In this document: positions 27,991 to 36,426 of the stretch, piece by piece | Position numbering within the stretch: the stretch's first letter is position 1 | How the letters are laid out: each line of letters begins with the position of its first letter | Assembly: GCF_001468035.1 (NCBI RefSeq) | Contig: NZ_LNZA01000001.1 | Coordinates: forward strand, 1,900,231-1,964,230 | DNA from: Legionella tucsonensis | GTDB taxonomy: Bacteria; Pseudomonadota; Gammaproteobacteria; Legionellales; Legionellaceae | Length of the DNA: 64,000 bases | Direction of reading: 5' to 3' | Notes under the pieces: generated by a model | The model's database searches: none | Told to the model about the DNA's origin: nothing | What the model saw: the letters and a program-made list of their open reading frames with translations, nothing else | Position numbers and translations under genes: made by a program

Positions 27991-28755
27991 CTAAGCTAAA
28001 TAATCTGCGACAACTTCTCCATAAGGCAATGTTAAATCGGTGATAAAATGTGAAACGGATACAATTTTTTTGATATAAAGATTGGAAATAGGAGCCAATG
28101 CATGTGGATGAAGCTCCAGACTACCTGGTCCCGTCCATGCCCCTTTCACCGTCACGTCTGTTAAATAAGTCTTAGTCAATTGATTAATTAAAGGAGTACC
28201 ATCTACATCAGGAACATTTTTAAGTAAAAAGACCGGTTTTTTTACCGACTCCAAAACCTTTTCCGCATCTAATGGGCGATGTTTATATCCCATTGTCGCA
28301 ATAGCAATATCAATACTCCCATACTTAAGAATACCAATGAGTGTGTCTTCTTCAACAAACAATTTTGGTTTGGCCAGTTTTTTTGGAAAACCCCATATTT
28401 CTCGACCACCAGCAATAGGAGCATGGCAATCAAGGAACATCGAAATAGTAAATCCTCCTTCTTCACCTTTATATCTCACCGGCACAACTTGACCTGATTC
28501 AGTGTAATCACCAAATCCAGTTGAATCAGGCATGCGGATAAATTCAAATTTAACTACCGGCTCTATTAACTCCATATCAGGAGGAAGAATGGCTTTCAAA
28601 AGTTCTGGATCGGTTTCATAAGATATAATAAAAAATTCGCGGTTATTAAATCGATAAGGGCCCGCTGGATAAGTATTTAGCCAACGAGGAACCGGCATAT
28701 TAAATTCATTATTGATAATACTCTCTGAAGAATTAGCAGCAAATTTCTTGTCCAT
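27991..28755 (-). CDS. Acetoacetate decarboxylase-family protein
   Basis: 254 residues. It has the ADC barrel and the active-site stretch REIWGFPKKLAKP, where Lys125 or Lys126 would form the Schiff base, with the upstream GGFTISMFLD segment. The classical reaction is acetoacetate to acetone and CO2, but many relatives act as aldolase-like enzymes on other substrates. GGGAG precedes the ATG. It sits 79 bp after the DoxX-NADH dehydrogenase gene and 36 bp before the bufferin-like peptide gene, all on the minus strand, so it belongs to the same transcription unit. Its role beside a metal-peptide system is unexplained. Confidence 0.88.
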   Translation of the reverse strand: MDKKFAANSSESIINNEFNMPVPRWLNTYPAGPYRFNNREFFIISYETDPELLKAILPPDMELIEPVVKFEFIRMPDSTGFGDYTESGQVVPVRYKGEEGGFTISMFLDCHAPIAGGREIWGFPKKLAKPKLFVEEDTLIGILKYGSIDIAIATMGYKHRPLDAEKVLESVKKPVFLLKNVPDVDGTPLINQLTKTYLTDVTVKGAWTGPGSLELHPHALAPISNLYIKKIVSVSHFITDLTLPYGEVVADYLA

Positions 28756-28834
28756 TAGTCCACTCCCTTTATATTTCCTTATAATCTTAACAAGATTAAA
28801 TTAATCTCGAATTCCCCGTAAGCCCTCAAACCAA

Positions 28835-31045
28835 TTAACTTGCTCCTGATTTATCTCCTGTCTTCAACGAATCATCTGTAATAAGTAAATTATTGGCGCG
28901 AAAAGTATAATAAGACCAAAGCCAATTTAAAATAACACTTAAACGATTTCGAGAGCCAACCAGAAAAAAGACATGCACCCCTCCCCAAAACCACCATGCA
29001 AGTTCTCCGCTGATTTTAAAGTTATTAAACTCCGCAACAGCCGCTTTACGGCCAACAGTAGCAAGACTCCCCAAATGAACGTATTTAAAAGGTTTATATT
29101 TTGATTGGTTATTATAAATCCTTTTAGAAATTACATTAGCCACATAAACACCCCCTTGTTTTGCAGCAGGCGCAATACCAGGTACTGGTTTACCTTTCCA
29201 GGCATTTGAAGCAGCGGTATCGCCTATCACAAAAATATTTGAGTAATTAGTTACTGTCAGATCGTCATTCACTTTGACACGGCCTGCTGGATCAGCTTCT
29301 ACTTGAAGCCATTTTGCTGCCGGAGAAGCAGCAACACCCGCCGCCCAAAAGACTGATTTTGAATAAATTCTTTCATTATTAATAATCACACCATCGCCAT
29401 CAATTTGCTCAACCATACTATTCACTAATACTTTGACACCCATACTTTCTAAAAAGCTCTGTGCTTTTGCCGAGATTTTTTCCGAAAAAGTGGGCAAAAT
29501 CCGAGGCGTTGCCTGAACCAGGATAATATTTGCTGACGAGGGATCAAAATGACGAAATTCTTTTACGATTCCAAATCGTGCAAGTTCCACTATTGCCCCA
29601 GCAAGCTCAACACCAGTAGGTCCTGCCCCCACAATGACGAAATTTAGCAATTGCTTGCGTTCTTCTTCACTTTGAGCAAGTTCGGCTAGTTCAAACGCTC
29701 TAATGATGCGACTACGCACTGAGGTACCATCATTAATTGTTTTTAACCCTGGCGCATAAGGAGTCCAATTATCCTTACCAAAATAACTATGAGTTGCGCC
29801 TGTCGCTATCACCAAATAATCGTATGGAATTGTAAAATTATCAGCTATAACGAGTCGCTCCTCTTTATTAATATCTGAAACATCTCCCAATAATATTTCC
29901 ACATTAAATTGCTCTAAAAATATGGAGCGAATCGAAATAGCAATATCAGCTGGCGAGAGACTTCCAGTAGCAATCTGGTATAAAAATGGCTGAAAAAGAT
30001 GATAATTATGTCTATCAATCAAAGTGATTTTGACTGGCATATGACGTAATGTTTTAGCGCAAGCAATACCCCCAAACCCTGCGCCAATAATAACTACGCG
30101 TGGTAAGTTATCCAGGCTAAATGCCGGTTTACCAGAAAGCTGTGGATAATATTTCTTCAAAGCATTAAAAATCAAATGATCCAATGATAAGGTTCCTGGA
30201 CCTGAAACAAATAAAATGGCCATCACCATCACCCAGTATAAATAAAAACCCGTTACTTCTGGGGTAAAACTAAAAAGAACAACGATTAATCCCAGAGCTG
30301 CAGCAAATCGGGTAGCAAAACCAAACCCCAAAAAAAGAGCAATAAATAATGAAAAATGGCTAAAAACAATTGATACCGAACTTAAAGGTAACCACGACAT
30401 AAGCGGTTGCAACTTGTCAGGAGAAATTATTTCGACATATTGATTAACTAGCAAAAGTGAGATCATTAACCAAATACGTATAAGAAATAAAAACAAGCTT
30501 GAAAAAAATCCTCTTGTTTTCTCTACAAGAGTCACAATCGACATAGCAAATGGCAAAGGACTGCGTCTAAACCCTTGTTCGAATAAATTATCCAGAGAAA
30601 GCGGACCTGGTCCTCTCAACACATAGCCCAACATTAATGTGATCCAAAGCAAATTAAGATCTATGGGTTGATAATAAATTTGGGTCATAACAGCGAATAC
30701 TGCAATAACCGCTGCCCCGCATCGGGTAAATAAACCAAAAAAAAGGGAAATACCGCCAACAAATTGTGCCAATATTCCTAACAGAGCCCCCGATTCAGGA
30801 GATAACCATGGAACTGGATATTCATTTTTGGCTAAATAAACTGCAGTATCCCAATGGTTAGCCAAAAGAATCGCAGAGACTAATACTTGCTGTGCTATCC
30901 ATATTCGAAATGCCAAATCAATAACAGGCCATCCAATCCGTCCAAGAAAGTCAACAAAATCGGTAAAGATGTCAAAAAACCTTGCCACGTTTCTTGAGAA
31001 GGTACTGTTTTTTTGAGTTGTCGATACCTGATTTGCTTGTTGCAT
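28835..31045 (-). CDS. DoxX-DoxX-NDH-2 fusion: membrane-anchored type II NADH dehydrogenase
   Basis: 736 residues. Two DoxX-type four-helix units occupy about 45-155 and 185-295; both end with GPG(P/T)LSLD(N/H)L. A type II NADH:quinone oxidoreductase follows, with the FAD motif VVIIGAGFGGIACAKTL (GxGxxG at 321-326) and the NADH motif FVIVGAGPTGVELAG. It should pass electrons from NADH to quinone at the inner membrane without pumping protons. DoxX is also the fourth component of bufferin operons; the separate DoxX of the operon at 34.3 kb shares the N-E-Y-x-V-P and GPGxxSxD features. The fusion is unusual. Confidence 0.88.
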   Translation of the reverse strand: MQQANQVSTTQKNSTFSRNVARFFDIFTDFVDFLGRIGWPVIDLAFRIWIAQQVLVSAILLANHWDTAVYLAKNEYPVPWLSPESGALLGILAQFVGGISLFFGLFTRCGAAVIAVFAVMTQIYYQPIDLNLLWITLMLGYVLRGPGPLSLDNLFEQGFRRSPLPFAMSIVTLVEKTRGFFSSLFLFLIRIWLMISLLLVNQYVEIISPDKLQPLMSWLPLSSVSIVFSHFSLFIALFLGFGFATRFAAALGLIVVLFSFTPEVTGFYLYWVMVMAILFVSGPGTLSLDHLIFNALKKYYPQLSGKPAFSLDNLPRVVIIGAGFGGIACAKTLRHMPVKITLIDRHNYHLFQPFLYQIATGSLSPADIAISIRSIFLEQFNVEILLGDVSDINKEERLVIADNFTIPYDYLVIATGATHSYFGKDNWTPYAPGLKTINDGTSVRSRIIRAFELAELAQSEEERKQLLNFVIVGAGPTGVELAGAIVELARFGIVKEFRHFDPSSANIILVQATPRILPTFSEKISAKAQSFLESMGVKVLVNSMVEQIDGDGVIINNERIYSKSVFWAAGVAASPAAKWLQVEADPAGRVKVNDDLTVTNYSNIFVIGDTAASNAWKGKPVPGIAPAAKQGGVYVANVISKRIYNNQSKYKPFKYVHLGSLATVGRKAAVAEFNNFKISGELAWWFWGGVHVFFLVGSRNRLSVILNWLWSYYTFRANNLLITDDSLKTGDKSGAS

Positions 31046-31157
31046 ATAAAAATCCTTTTCAAAAAAGTTTTAAAAAATTCCTGTATTTCTAATAAATTTG
31101 GATTTAATTATAGCCACGAATTTAAATTATGTTGCGAACCATTGTTTTTACTTAAAG

Positions 31158-32183
31158 TTACAAGTATTCCTCAAGATCGATACTTGTCATTTTCCCAAGG
31201 TGCTTAAAATTTTCCTTTAACCATTCAGTTCCCTTGCTACGTCCCTCCTCATAAAGATGCTTGATAAACGACCACTCCGGATTTAATTTACTAGCCACTG
31301 TAGAAGATTGCATTGATACATCAGCACGAATTGCATGAATATAAAGTTTCTTAAGGTTATTTTTATACTCTTCTTTAATCCAACCACTGTCTATTAATTT
31401 AGTTACAAAAGCAATTGCCCGCATTTCACGCATTAATGAAGAATTAAAACTAATCTCATTGACTCGATTTAGAATTTCAGTTGCGGTTTCAGGAACGTGC
31501 TCACGATAAATGGGATTGATATGAAGAATTAAAATATCCCTGCAGTCGGAATTATAAATTAGAGGAAAAATGGCTGGATTTCCCATGTAGCCCCCATCCC
31601 AAAAAAAATCCTTCCCAATATTAACGGCTTGAAACATAAAAGGGAGACAAGTCGAAGCCATAACAGCATCTACTGAAATTTTTTTATTATCAAATACATT
31701 AATTTTACCTGTTTGAACATTAGTAGCAGAAACAAAAATTTTAATACTTTTGCAAGATTTGATTTTTTCAAAATCCACGGTTTTCTCTAAGATTTCTCTA
31801 AGTGGATTAAAGTTAAGAGGATTAAATTGATAGGGAGAAAGAATTTTGGTCATAAGGTCAAATATAAAATAGGACATTGAATTTTCAATTCCTACACCAA
31901 GCAGCTCTTCTAACGGAGTTTTTTTGAGTGGATTGTATATTTGCCCTGCATCACTAACCATCTTCCAAAATTGATGTAACGCTTCTCGAGCCCCTTCATT
32001 ACCTCCCGTTGCCAATCCATGGGCAAGTACTGCGGCATTCATTGCTCCGGCACTGGTTGCGGAAATAGCATCAAAACTCACCCGACCATCTTCAAGAAAC
32101 CTATCAATAATGCCCCAGGCTAGAGCACCATGAGCACCACCTCCTTGTAAAGCGAGGTTAATCATTTTGGTATCCTTTACCAT
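31158..32183 (-). CDS. Patatin-like phospholipase
   Basis: 341 residues. The oxyanion motif GGGAHG (14-19), the nucleophile elbow ATSAG (Ser44) and the dyad DGG (Asp196) are all present, so it should be a catalytically competent lipid acyl hydrolase. There is no signal peptide. It starts the minus-strand row that continues into the DoxX-NADH dehydrogenase gene 112 bp later, and it is divergent from the bufferin operon with 222 bp in between. In this genus some patatins are secreted effectors, but this compact form with a full dyad may equally be an intracellular enzyme. Confidence 0.9.
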   Translation of the reverse strand: MVKDTKMINLALQGGGAHGALAWGIIDRFLEDGRVSFDAISATSAGAMNAAVLAHGLATGGNEGAREALHQFWKMVSDAGQIYNPLKKTPLEELLGVGIENSMSYFIFDLMTKILSPYQFNPLNFNPLREILEKTVDFEKIKSCKSIKIFVSATNVQTGKINVFDNKKISVDAVMASTCLPFMFQAVNIGKDFFWDGGYMGNPAIFPLIYNSDCRDILILHINPIYREHVPETATEILNRVNEISFNSSLMREMRAIAFVTKLIDSGWIKEEYKNNLKKLYIHAIRADVSMQSSTVASKLNPEWSFIKHLYEEGRSKGTEWLKENFKHLGKMTSIDLEEYL

Positions 32184-32351
32184 AATAAAATACTCCTCTT
32201 CCTTTAAGTATGATTTATTAAAGTATAAGGTAAAGATCCAAGAAATGTTTTCTATTTTAAGTTGAGCAATAAATGTCTACAATCCTTTTCTCAATTTTTT
32301 AGAAATTCAATGTATCCTGTAATAAATTAAAAATGATACTATACTAATTAC

Positions 32352-32369
32352 GTTATTTTATTAAATAAC
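32352..32369. promoter_or_regulatory. Palindrome in the bufferin operon promoter region
   Basis: GTTATTT-TATT-AAATAAC is a perfect 7-bp inverted repeat 36 bp before the bufA start, in the divergent region shared with the patatin gene. It could be an operator; the AT-rich surroundings make chance palindromes common. Confidence 0.35.
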
Positions 32370-32405
32370 ATATGGATTAATCACATATAACAAAGGATAT
32401 GCATT

Positions 32406-32660
32406 ATGAATAATATTTCTAAAATAACAATGGCTGCCGTTATGGCCGCCGGACTTTCAATTGCGACAATTCCAGCTAATGCCGATACTCCAAATGATAT
32501 GGAAAAATGCCAAGGTGTGGCTAAGGCTGGCAAAAATGATTGTGGTACTGCTCAACACGCTTGTGCCGGTCAATCTAAAGCAGATGGCTCAGAAAAAGAC
32601 TGGATTTACCTGCCCAAAGGTACTTGTGAAAAGCTTGTTAACGGAACAGTTAAAAGCTAA
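32406..32660 (+). CDS. bufA: Bufferin precursor peptide BufA (DUF2282)
   Basis: 84 residues. A Sec signal peptide (ITMAAVMAAGLSIATIPANA, cut after ANA) is followed by a mature peptide with four cysteines: EKCQGVAKAGKNDC, QHACAGQ, YLPKGTCEKL (Cys35, 46, 53, 74). This is the bufferin signature: cysteines are converted by an MNIO enzyme and the exported peptide buffers copper in the periplasm. AAAGGA precedes the ATG. The MNIO gene begins 5 bp after the stop, then the DUF2063 partner and DoxX, making a complete operon. Copper regulation is expected from the family but no operator was proven here. Confidence 0.9.
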   Translation: MNNISKITMAAVMAAGLSIATIPANADTPNDMEKCQGVAKAGKNDCGTAQHACAGQSKADGSEKDWIYLPKGTCEKLVNGTVKS

Positions 32661-32665
32661 GTAGA

Positions 32666-33535
32666 ATGGCAAATAATAATTCTATTAATCAAGCCGCGTG
32701 TTTTTCCGGATGTTCCGGCATTGGACTGCGGCTTGAACATATAGACGACATCTTAAATCGACAGCCCTCTGTCGATTATTTTGAAGTTCTCGCTGATAAT
32801 TATATCCAGCACTCAGGAATTCAATTTAAGCAATTACTAAAAATTGCAGAATTTTATCCACTGAGTTTACATAGCATTGGATTATCAATTGCCACATCCT
32901 CTGAACCAGATTATCAATATTTGAAACAAATAAAGGATTTAGCTCGTTGTATGAATTCCAGCCTGATATCGGATCATCTCTGTTGGACTCATGCCAACAA
33001 ATTTTTTACTCATGAGTTAGTTCCATTCCCTTATACTGAGGAAACGTTATTATTCATCATTGAAAAAACAAATCGAGTCCAGGAATATCTCAACCAGGCA
33101 ATCATGTTTGAGAACGTTTCACGCTATGTAAGCTACCAGCAAAATACTTTAACCGAAGCTGAATTCCTTAATGAACTGAGCACAAAAACAGGTTGTGGAA
33201 TTTTATTGGATGTTAATAATTTATATGTGAACTGGTATAACCATAACGACGATCTGGACAAATACCTCCAATCAATTAATGCCAAACACGTCTGGCAGAT
33301 GCATCTTGGCGGCTTTTCAAAACAAGAGGGTTATTTACTGGATAGTCATAGCGATAAAGTTTATCAAGATGTTTGGCTGCTTTATGAAAAAGCTCAAAAC
33401 CTCTTTGTAAATACCCCCACAATCATCGAGTGGGATAATAATTTACCTGATTTTTCTCTCTTATATGAAGAAATGTGTAAAGCAAAAGCCATAATAAAAC
33501 GAGTAGCAGAGAGGAGCCTGAATCATTATGCGTAA
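32666..33535 (+). CDS. bufB: Bufferin-modifying MNIO enzyme BufB (DUF692)
   Basis: 289 residues. Iron-ligand motifs of the family are LHSIGLSI (His69), SDHLCW (Asp103, His104), FENVSRY (Glu149), LLDVNNLYVNW (Asp182, Asn185), MHLGG (His213), DSHSD (Asp226, His228), IIEWD (Glu255). It modifies cysteines of the BufA peptide in the cytoplasm before export. The gene is 5 bp after bufA and overlaps bufC by 8 bp. Compared with the other MNIO in this window (24.7 kb) the ligand set is the same but the sequence is clearly different, so the two are paralogues and not a recent duplication. Confidence 0.92.
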   Translation: MANNNSINQAACFSGCSGIGLRLEHIDDILNRQPSVDYFEVLADNYIQHSGIQFKQLLKIAEFYPLSLHSIGLSIATSSEPDYQYLKQIKDLARCMNSSLISDHLCWTHANKFFTHELVPFPYTEETLLFIIEKTNRVQEYLNQAIMFENVSRYVSYQQNTLTEAEFLNELSTKTGCGILLDVNNLYVNWYNHNDDLDKYLQSINAKHVWQMHLGGFSKQEGYLLDSHSDKVYQDVWLLYEKAQNLFVNTPTIIEWDNNLPDFSLLYEEMCKAKAIIKRVAERSLNHYA

Positions 33536-34307
33536 TACTCTCCTTGAGACGATTCAGCAGGAATGGATAGCGCAGTTTAGAAAAGAAGTTCAGTCAAATC
33601 AGTTATCCAATCGGTTCACTCCATCAAGATTTGATGGTATTGGTGTGTACCTCGAAAGCCATCATGCCACTTTATTTAATCATTTGAAATCAACCTTTCC
33701 ACTCTGTTTGCGTTTAGTGGGCGATTCTTTCTGGTATGCTTTATTGCATCGTTACATTAATATTCATCAATCCACTCAATACGATATCAATCAATACGGT
33801 GATAGCCTCCCTCAATTTATTGCTCATTTTGAGCCAGCTAACGCAGTACCATACTTATATGAATTAAGCACCATTGAGTGGCATTGGCATACATTAAAGA
33901 GTATCTCACCCGCATGCTCTTTTGATTTTGAATCCTTTTCGCATCTAGATGATATTGGCTTTCAATCCTTATGTTTTCATCTAACACCAGGTTTAAAAAT
34001 ACTCAGTTCTGAATACCCTATTTACCAAATTTGGGCCATGAATTACTTTCAGGAAGAGAAAGAAATTCAAATATCAGGCTGTCCTGAAAAAGTTGTTATT
34101 TATCAACATAATGATTTATCCTGTATTATGCTAATCAGTAAGGAGGAATATCTTTTTCTGGAATTTTTATCCTCTGGAAACCAGATAACATGGCAAAAAG
34201 CAGTAGCTGAATTAAGTAAATGGATTAACGAAGAGAAAATTGGTGATCTTTTAACTAAAGCTCTTCGCTATCAATGGATCAATCGTTTTTCATTGGAGGC
34301 TATATGA
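33528..34307 (+). CDS. bufC: MNIO partner protein BufC (DUF2063)
   Basis: 259 residues. It has the N-terminal DUF2063 pattern (RFDGIGVYLESHHATLFNHLKSTFPLCLRLVG) in the same arrangement as the partner at 25.5 kb, then a C-terminal winged-helix-like part thought to recognise the precursor (EEYLFLEFLSSGNQITWQKA). It works as a subunit of the BufB modification complex. It overlaps bufB by 8 bp and its TGA overlaps the DoxX start (ATGA), so the operon is tightly coupled. Confidence 0.88.
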   Translation: MRNTLLETIQQEWIAQFRKEVQSNQLSNRFTPSRFDGIGVYLESHHATLFNHLKSTFPLCLRLVGDSFWYALLHRYINIHQSTQYDINQYGDSLPQFIAHFEPANAVPYLYELSTIEWHWHTLKSISPACSFDFESFSHLDDIGFQSLCFHLTPGLKILSSEYPIYQIWAMNYFQEEKEIQISGCPEKVVIYQHNDLSCIMLISKEEYLFLEFLSSGNQITWQKAVAELSKWINEEKIGDLLTKALRYQWINRFSLEAI

Positions 34308-34768
34308 AAACATTTATAGCAAAAACTTATTTATTGGCTGACAAATTCTTTGATTTCCTTGCCCCAATATTCATTCTCGTGACTCGACTTTATCTTGCTC
34401 AGGTTTTTTTCCTGTCTGGATTAACAAAAATAAGTAATTGGCAAGCGACACTTTTCTTGTTTCAAAACGAATACATGGTACCTATCATATCACCCACTTT
34501 CGCTGCCTATCTTGGAACAGCTTGCGAATTAGGTTTTCCTGTATTAATTGCATTAGGCATAGGTTCCAGAGCCGTTTTATTTGCGCTATTCCTATTTAAT
34601 TTATTCGCCGTTTTCTCCTATAAATTTTTATGGACGCCGGACGGAGCTGTCGGTCTTACCGATCACATGCAATGGGGTATAATGATTTTAATGCTTCTAT
34701 GTACTGGTCCCGGGAAGATATCGATTGATTATTTAATTAGACGATTTTATTTGAAATTAGATAAATAA
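34304..34768 (+). CDS. DoxX-family membrane protein of the bufferin operon
   Basis: 154 residues from the ATG at 34304, chosen because GGAGG lies at 34295-34299 and the start overlaps the bufC stop (ATGA). Four hydrophobic helices; DoxX signatures are VTRLYLAQVFFLSGLTKI near the start and LMLLCTGPGKISIDYL near the end. DoxX proteins are inner-membrane partners in redox or metal peptide systems and are the usual fourth gene in bufferin operons. A clear hairpin terminator follows. Confidence 0.88.
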   Translation: MKTFIAKTYLLADKFFDFLAPIFILVTRLYLAQVFFLSGLTKISNWQATLFLFQNEYMVPIISPTFAAYLGTACELGFPVLIALGIGSRAVLFALFLFNLFAVFSYKFLWTPDGAVGLTDHMQWGIMILMLLCTGPGKISIDYLIRRFYLKLDK

Positions 34769-34823
34769 TTAAGCTTTGGGAAGAAAAGTAAGCCTCTTAA
34801 CCTTCAGTATTAAATGTATTTCG

Positions 34824-34860
34824 CTATCCGCGATTGTGGAATGCGGATAGTCTTGATTTT
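34824..34860 (+). terminator. Terminator of the bufferin operon
   Basis: CTATCCGC and GCGGATAG form a perfect 8-bp stem around an 11-base loop, followed by a T-rich tail, 55 bp after the DoxX stop. Confidence 0.65.
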
Positions 34861-35001
34861 AGGCTTGGTGATTCATGGTGTTTGTTGAGTTGGACTGATG
34901 GGCTTGCCAGCGTGTCCAGAGGTTTTTAGTGGATGGCATTGTAAGATGATGATGGGTAATGATGCAGGTGAGGTCTTAAGTATTGTTCAATCATAAGGTC
35001 A

Positions 35002-36426
35002 TCATCCTAATTTCTGTAACCAGCGAACCAGCCAGCGAGTTTTATCGGAAAATAACTTTGGTGTATAAAATTCCCCAGCAACGCGTTTGCTGATTTCACT
35101 TAAGGTAGGATAAGCCGCAATCACATCCGTGAAGCTTCGTAACGTTTTTCCCTCACGAATCGCCATAACCCAAGGCAAAATAAGTTCGCCGGCATGGGGA
35201 CCAACAATAGTAACCCCTAAAACTCTCCCTTTCTTATCGGTGATGATTTTAATTTTTCCGTTTAGAGTGCACTCGGTTTGAGCACGGTCATTGTTCACAA
35301 AAGGCCATTCCGTGATTTGAGTATCGGGACGTTTTTGCGTATCAGTAGCCAATAATCCTACATGCGCTAATTCAGGCTCGGTATAAGTAACCCAGGGTAC
35401 GGCATTATAATCCACTTTGGCAGGCCATTTAAAAACAACGTTGCGAAGCACAATACCCGCCTGATATCCTGCCATATGGGTAAACTGATAAGGCCCTACG
35501 ACATCGCCCAATGCATAAATTTTTTTATTGCTGGTTTGTAAGCGCTGATTGACTTCAATGCCCTTAGGTGTGTAATTGACATTGGCTTTTTCTAAATCAA
35601 GGCCATCCACATTGGCACGACGACCGGTAGCAATGAGCAAATGACTGCCGCTAATCGTTGAGGCTTCATTTTGATACTCAAAAGATACAATGATACCAGT
35701 ATCAGGATGAGCCTCTATCTCTTGTACCTTGGCTTGTTCATAAATAGTCATGTTCATCTCCTCCAATTGCTGACGTATTACAGCAACACAATCAGCATCA
35801 TCTTTTGGAAGAATATTTAATCCTTCTAAGATAGTAACTTTAGAACCTAACATGGCAAAAGCTTGAGCTAATTCACAACCAATCGGCCCGCCACCAATCA
35901 CGATTAAGTGTTTGGGTTGTTCTTGTAAATCAAAAATGGTCTCATTGGTCAGATAAGGTACGGAACTTATACCAGGAATGGATGGGATAAAAGGGGAAGA
36001 ACCTGTCGCTATCGCAAACCGTTTAGCGCGGATAATTTGATTGCCCACTTGCATGGCATCAGGCGCTATAAATTTCCCAGCGGATTGAATGGTTCTTACT
36101 CCCAGTGATGCAAAACGCTCAACGGAGTCATGTTCAGCAATATTGGCAATGACTTGATGAACATGTTGCATCACTTGAGGAAAAGCAAATGAAAGACCTT
36201 GAGTATGAATGCCAAAACGAGATGCTTGCTTTAAATGATAAAAAGTTTTGGCCGCGGCCAATAAGGATTTGGACGGCACACAGCCATAATTTAAACAATC
36301 ACCACCCATTTTTCCTGACTCGAGCAAGAGAACGTTAAGTCCTAATTGCGCACTACCAGCCGCCAAGCTTAAGCCCCCAGCTCCACCACCAATAATGGCT
36401 AAATCGCAGTTTATTTTCTCGCTCAT
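35002..36426 (-). CDS. FAD-dependent pyridine nucleotide-disulfide oxidoreductase (mercuric reductase-like)
   Basis: 474 residues. It has the FAD motif IIGGGAGGLS, the redox disulfide GGDCLNYGCVPSKS (Cys44, Cys49), the NAD(P)H motif VIGGGPIGCELA and the C-terminal dimerisation domain. There is no N-terminal heavy-metal domain and no C-terminal Cys pair, so true mercuric reduction is unlikely. The dihydrolipoamide-dehydrogenase His-x4-Glu pair is altered: the segment reads AAYPTLSE, with tyrosine in place of the catalytic histidine. It starts inside the TVP38 gene (4-bp overlap), a widespread pairing of unknown purpose. Confidence 0.88.
   Translation of the reverse strand: MSEKINCDLAIIGGGAGGLSLAAGSAQLGLNVLLLESGKMGGDCLNYGCVPSKSLLAAAKTFYHLKQASRFGIHTQGLSFAFPQVMQHVHQVIANIAEHDSVERFASLGVRTIQSAGKFIAPDAMQVGNQIIRAKRFAIATGSSPFIPSIPGISSVPYLTNETIFDLQEQPKHLIVIGGGPIGCELAQAFAMLGSKVTILEGLNILPKDDADCVAVIRQQLEEMNMTIYEQAKVQEIEAHPDTGIIVSFEYQNEASTISGSHLLIATGRRANVDGLDLEKANVNYTPKGIEVNQRLQTSNKKIYALGDVVGPYQFTHMAGYQAGIVLRNVVFKWPAKVDYNAVPWVTYTEPELAHVGLLATDTQKRPDTQITEWPFVNNDRAQTECTLNGKIKIITDKKGRVLGVTIVGPHAGELILPWVMAIREGKTLRSFTDVIAAYPTLSEISKRVAGEFYTPKLFSDKTRWLVRWLQKLG

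Noticed and set aside
35002-36426. Mercuric reductase proper
   Set aside because: No N-terminal metal-binding domain and no C-terminal cysteine pair, so only the family-level name is justified.
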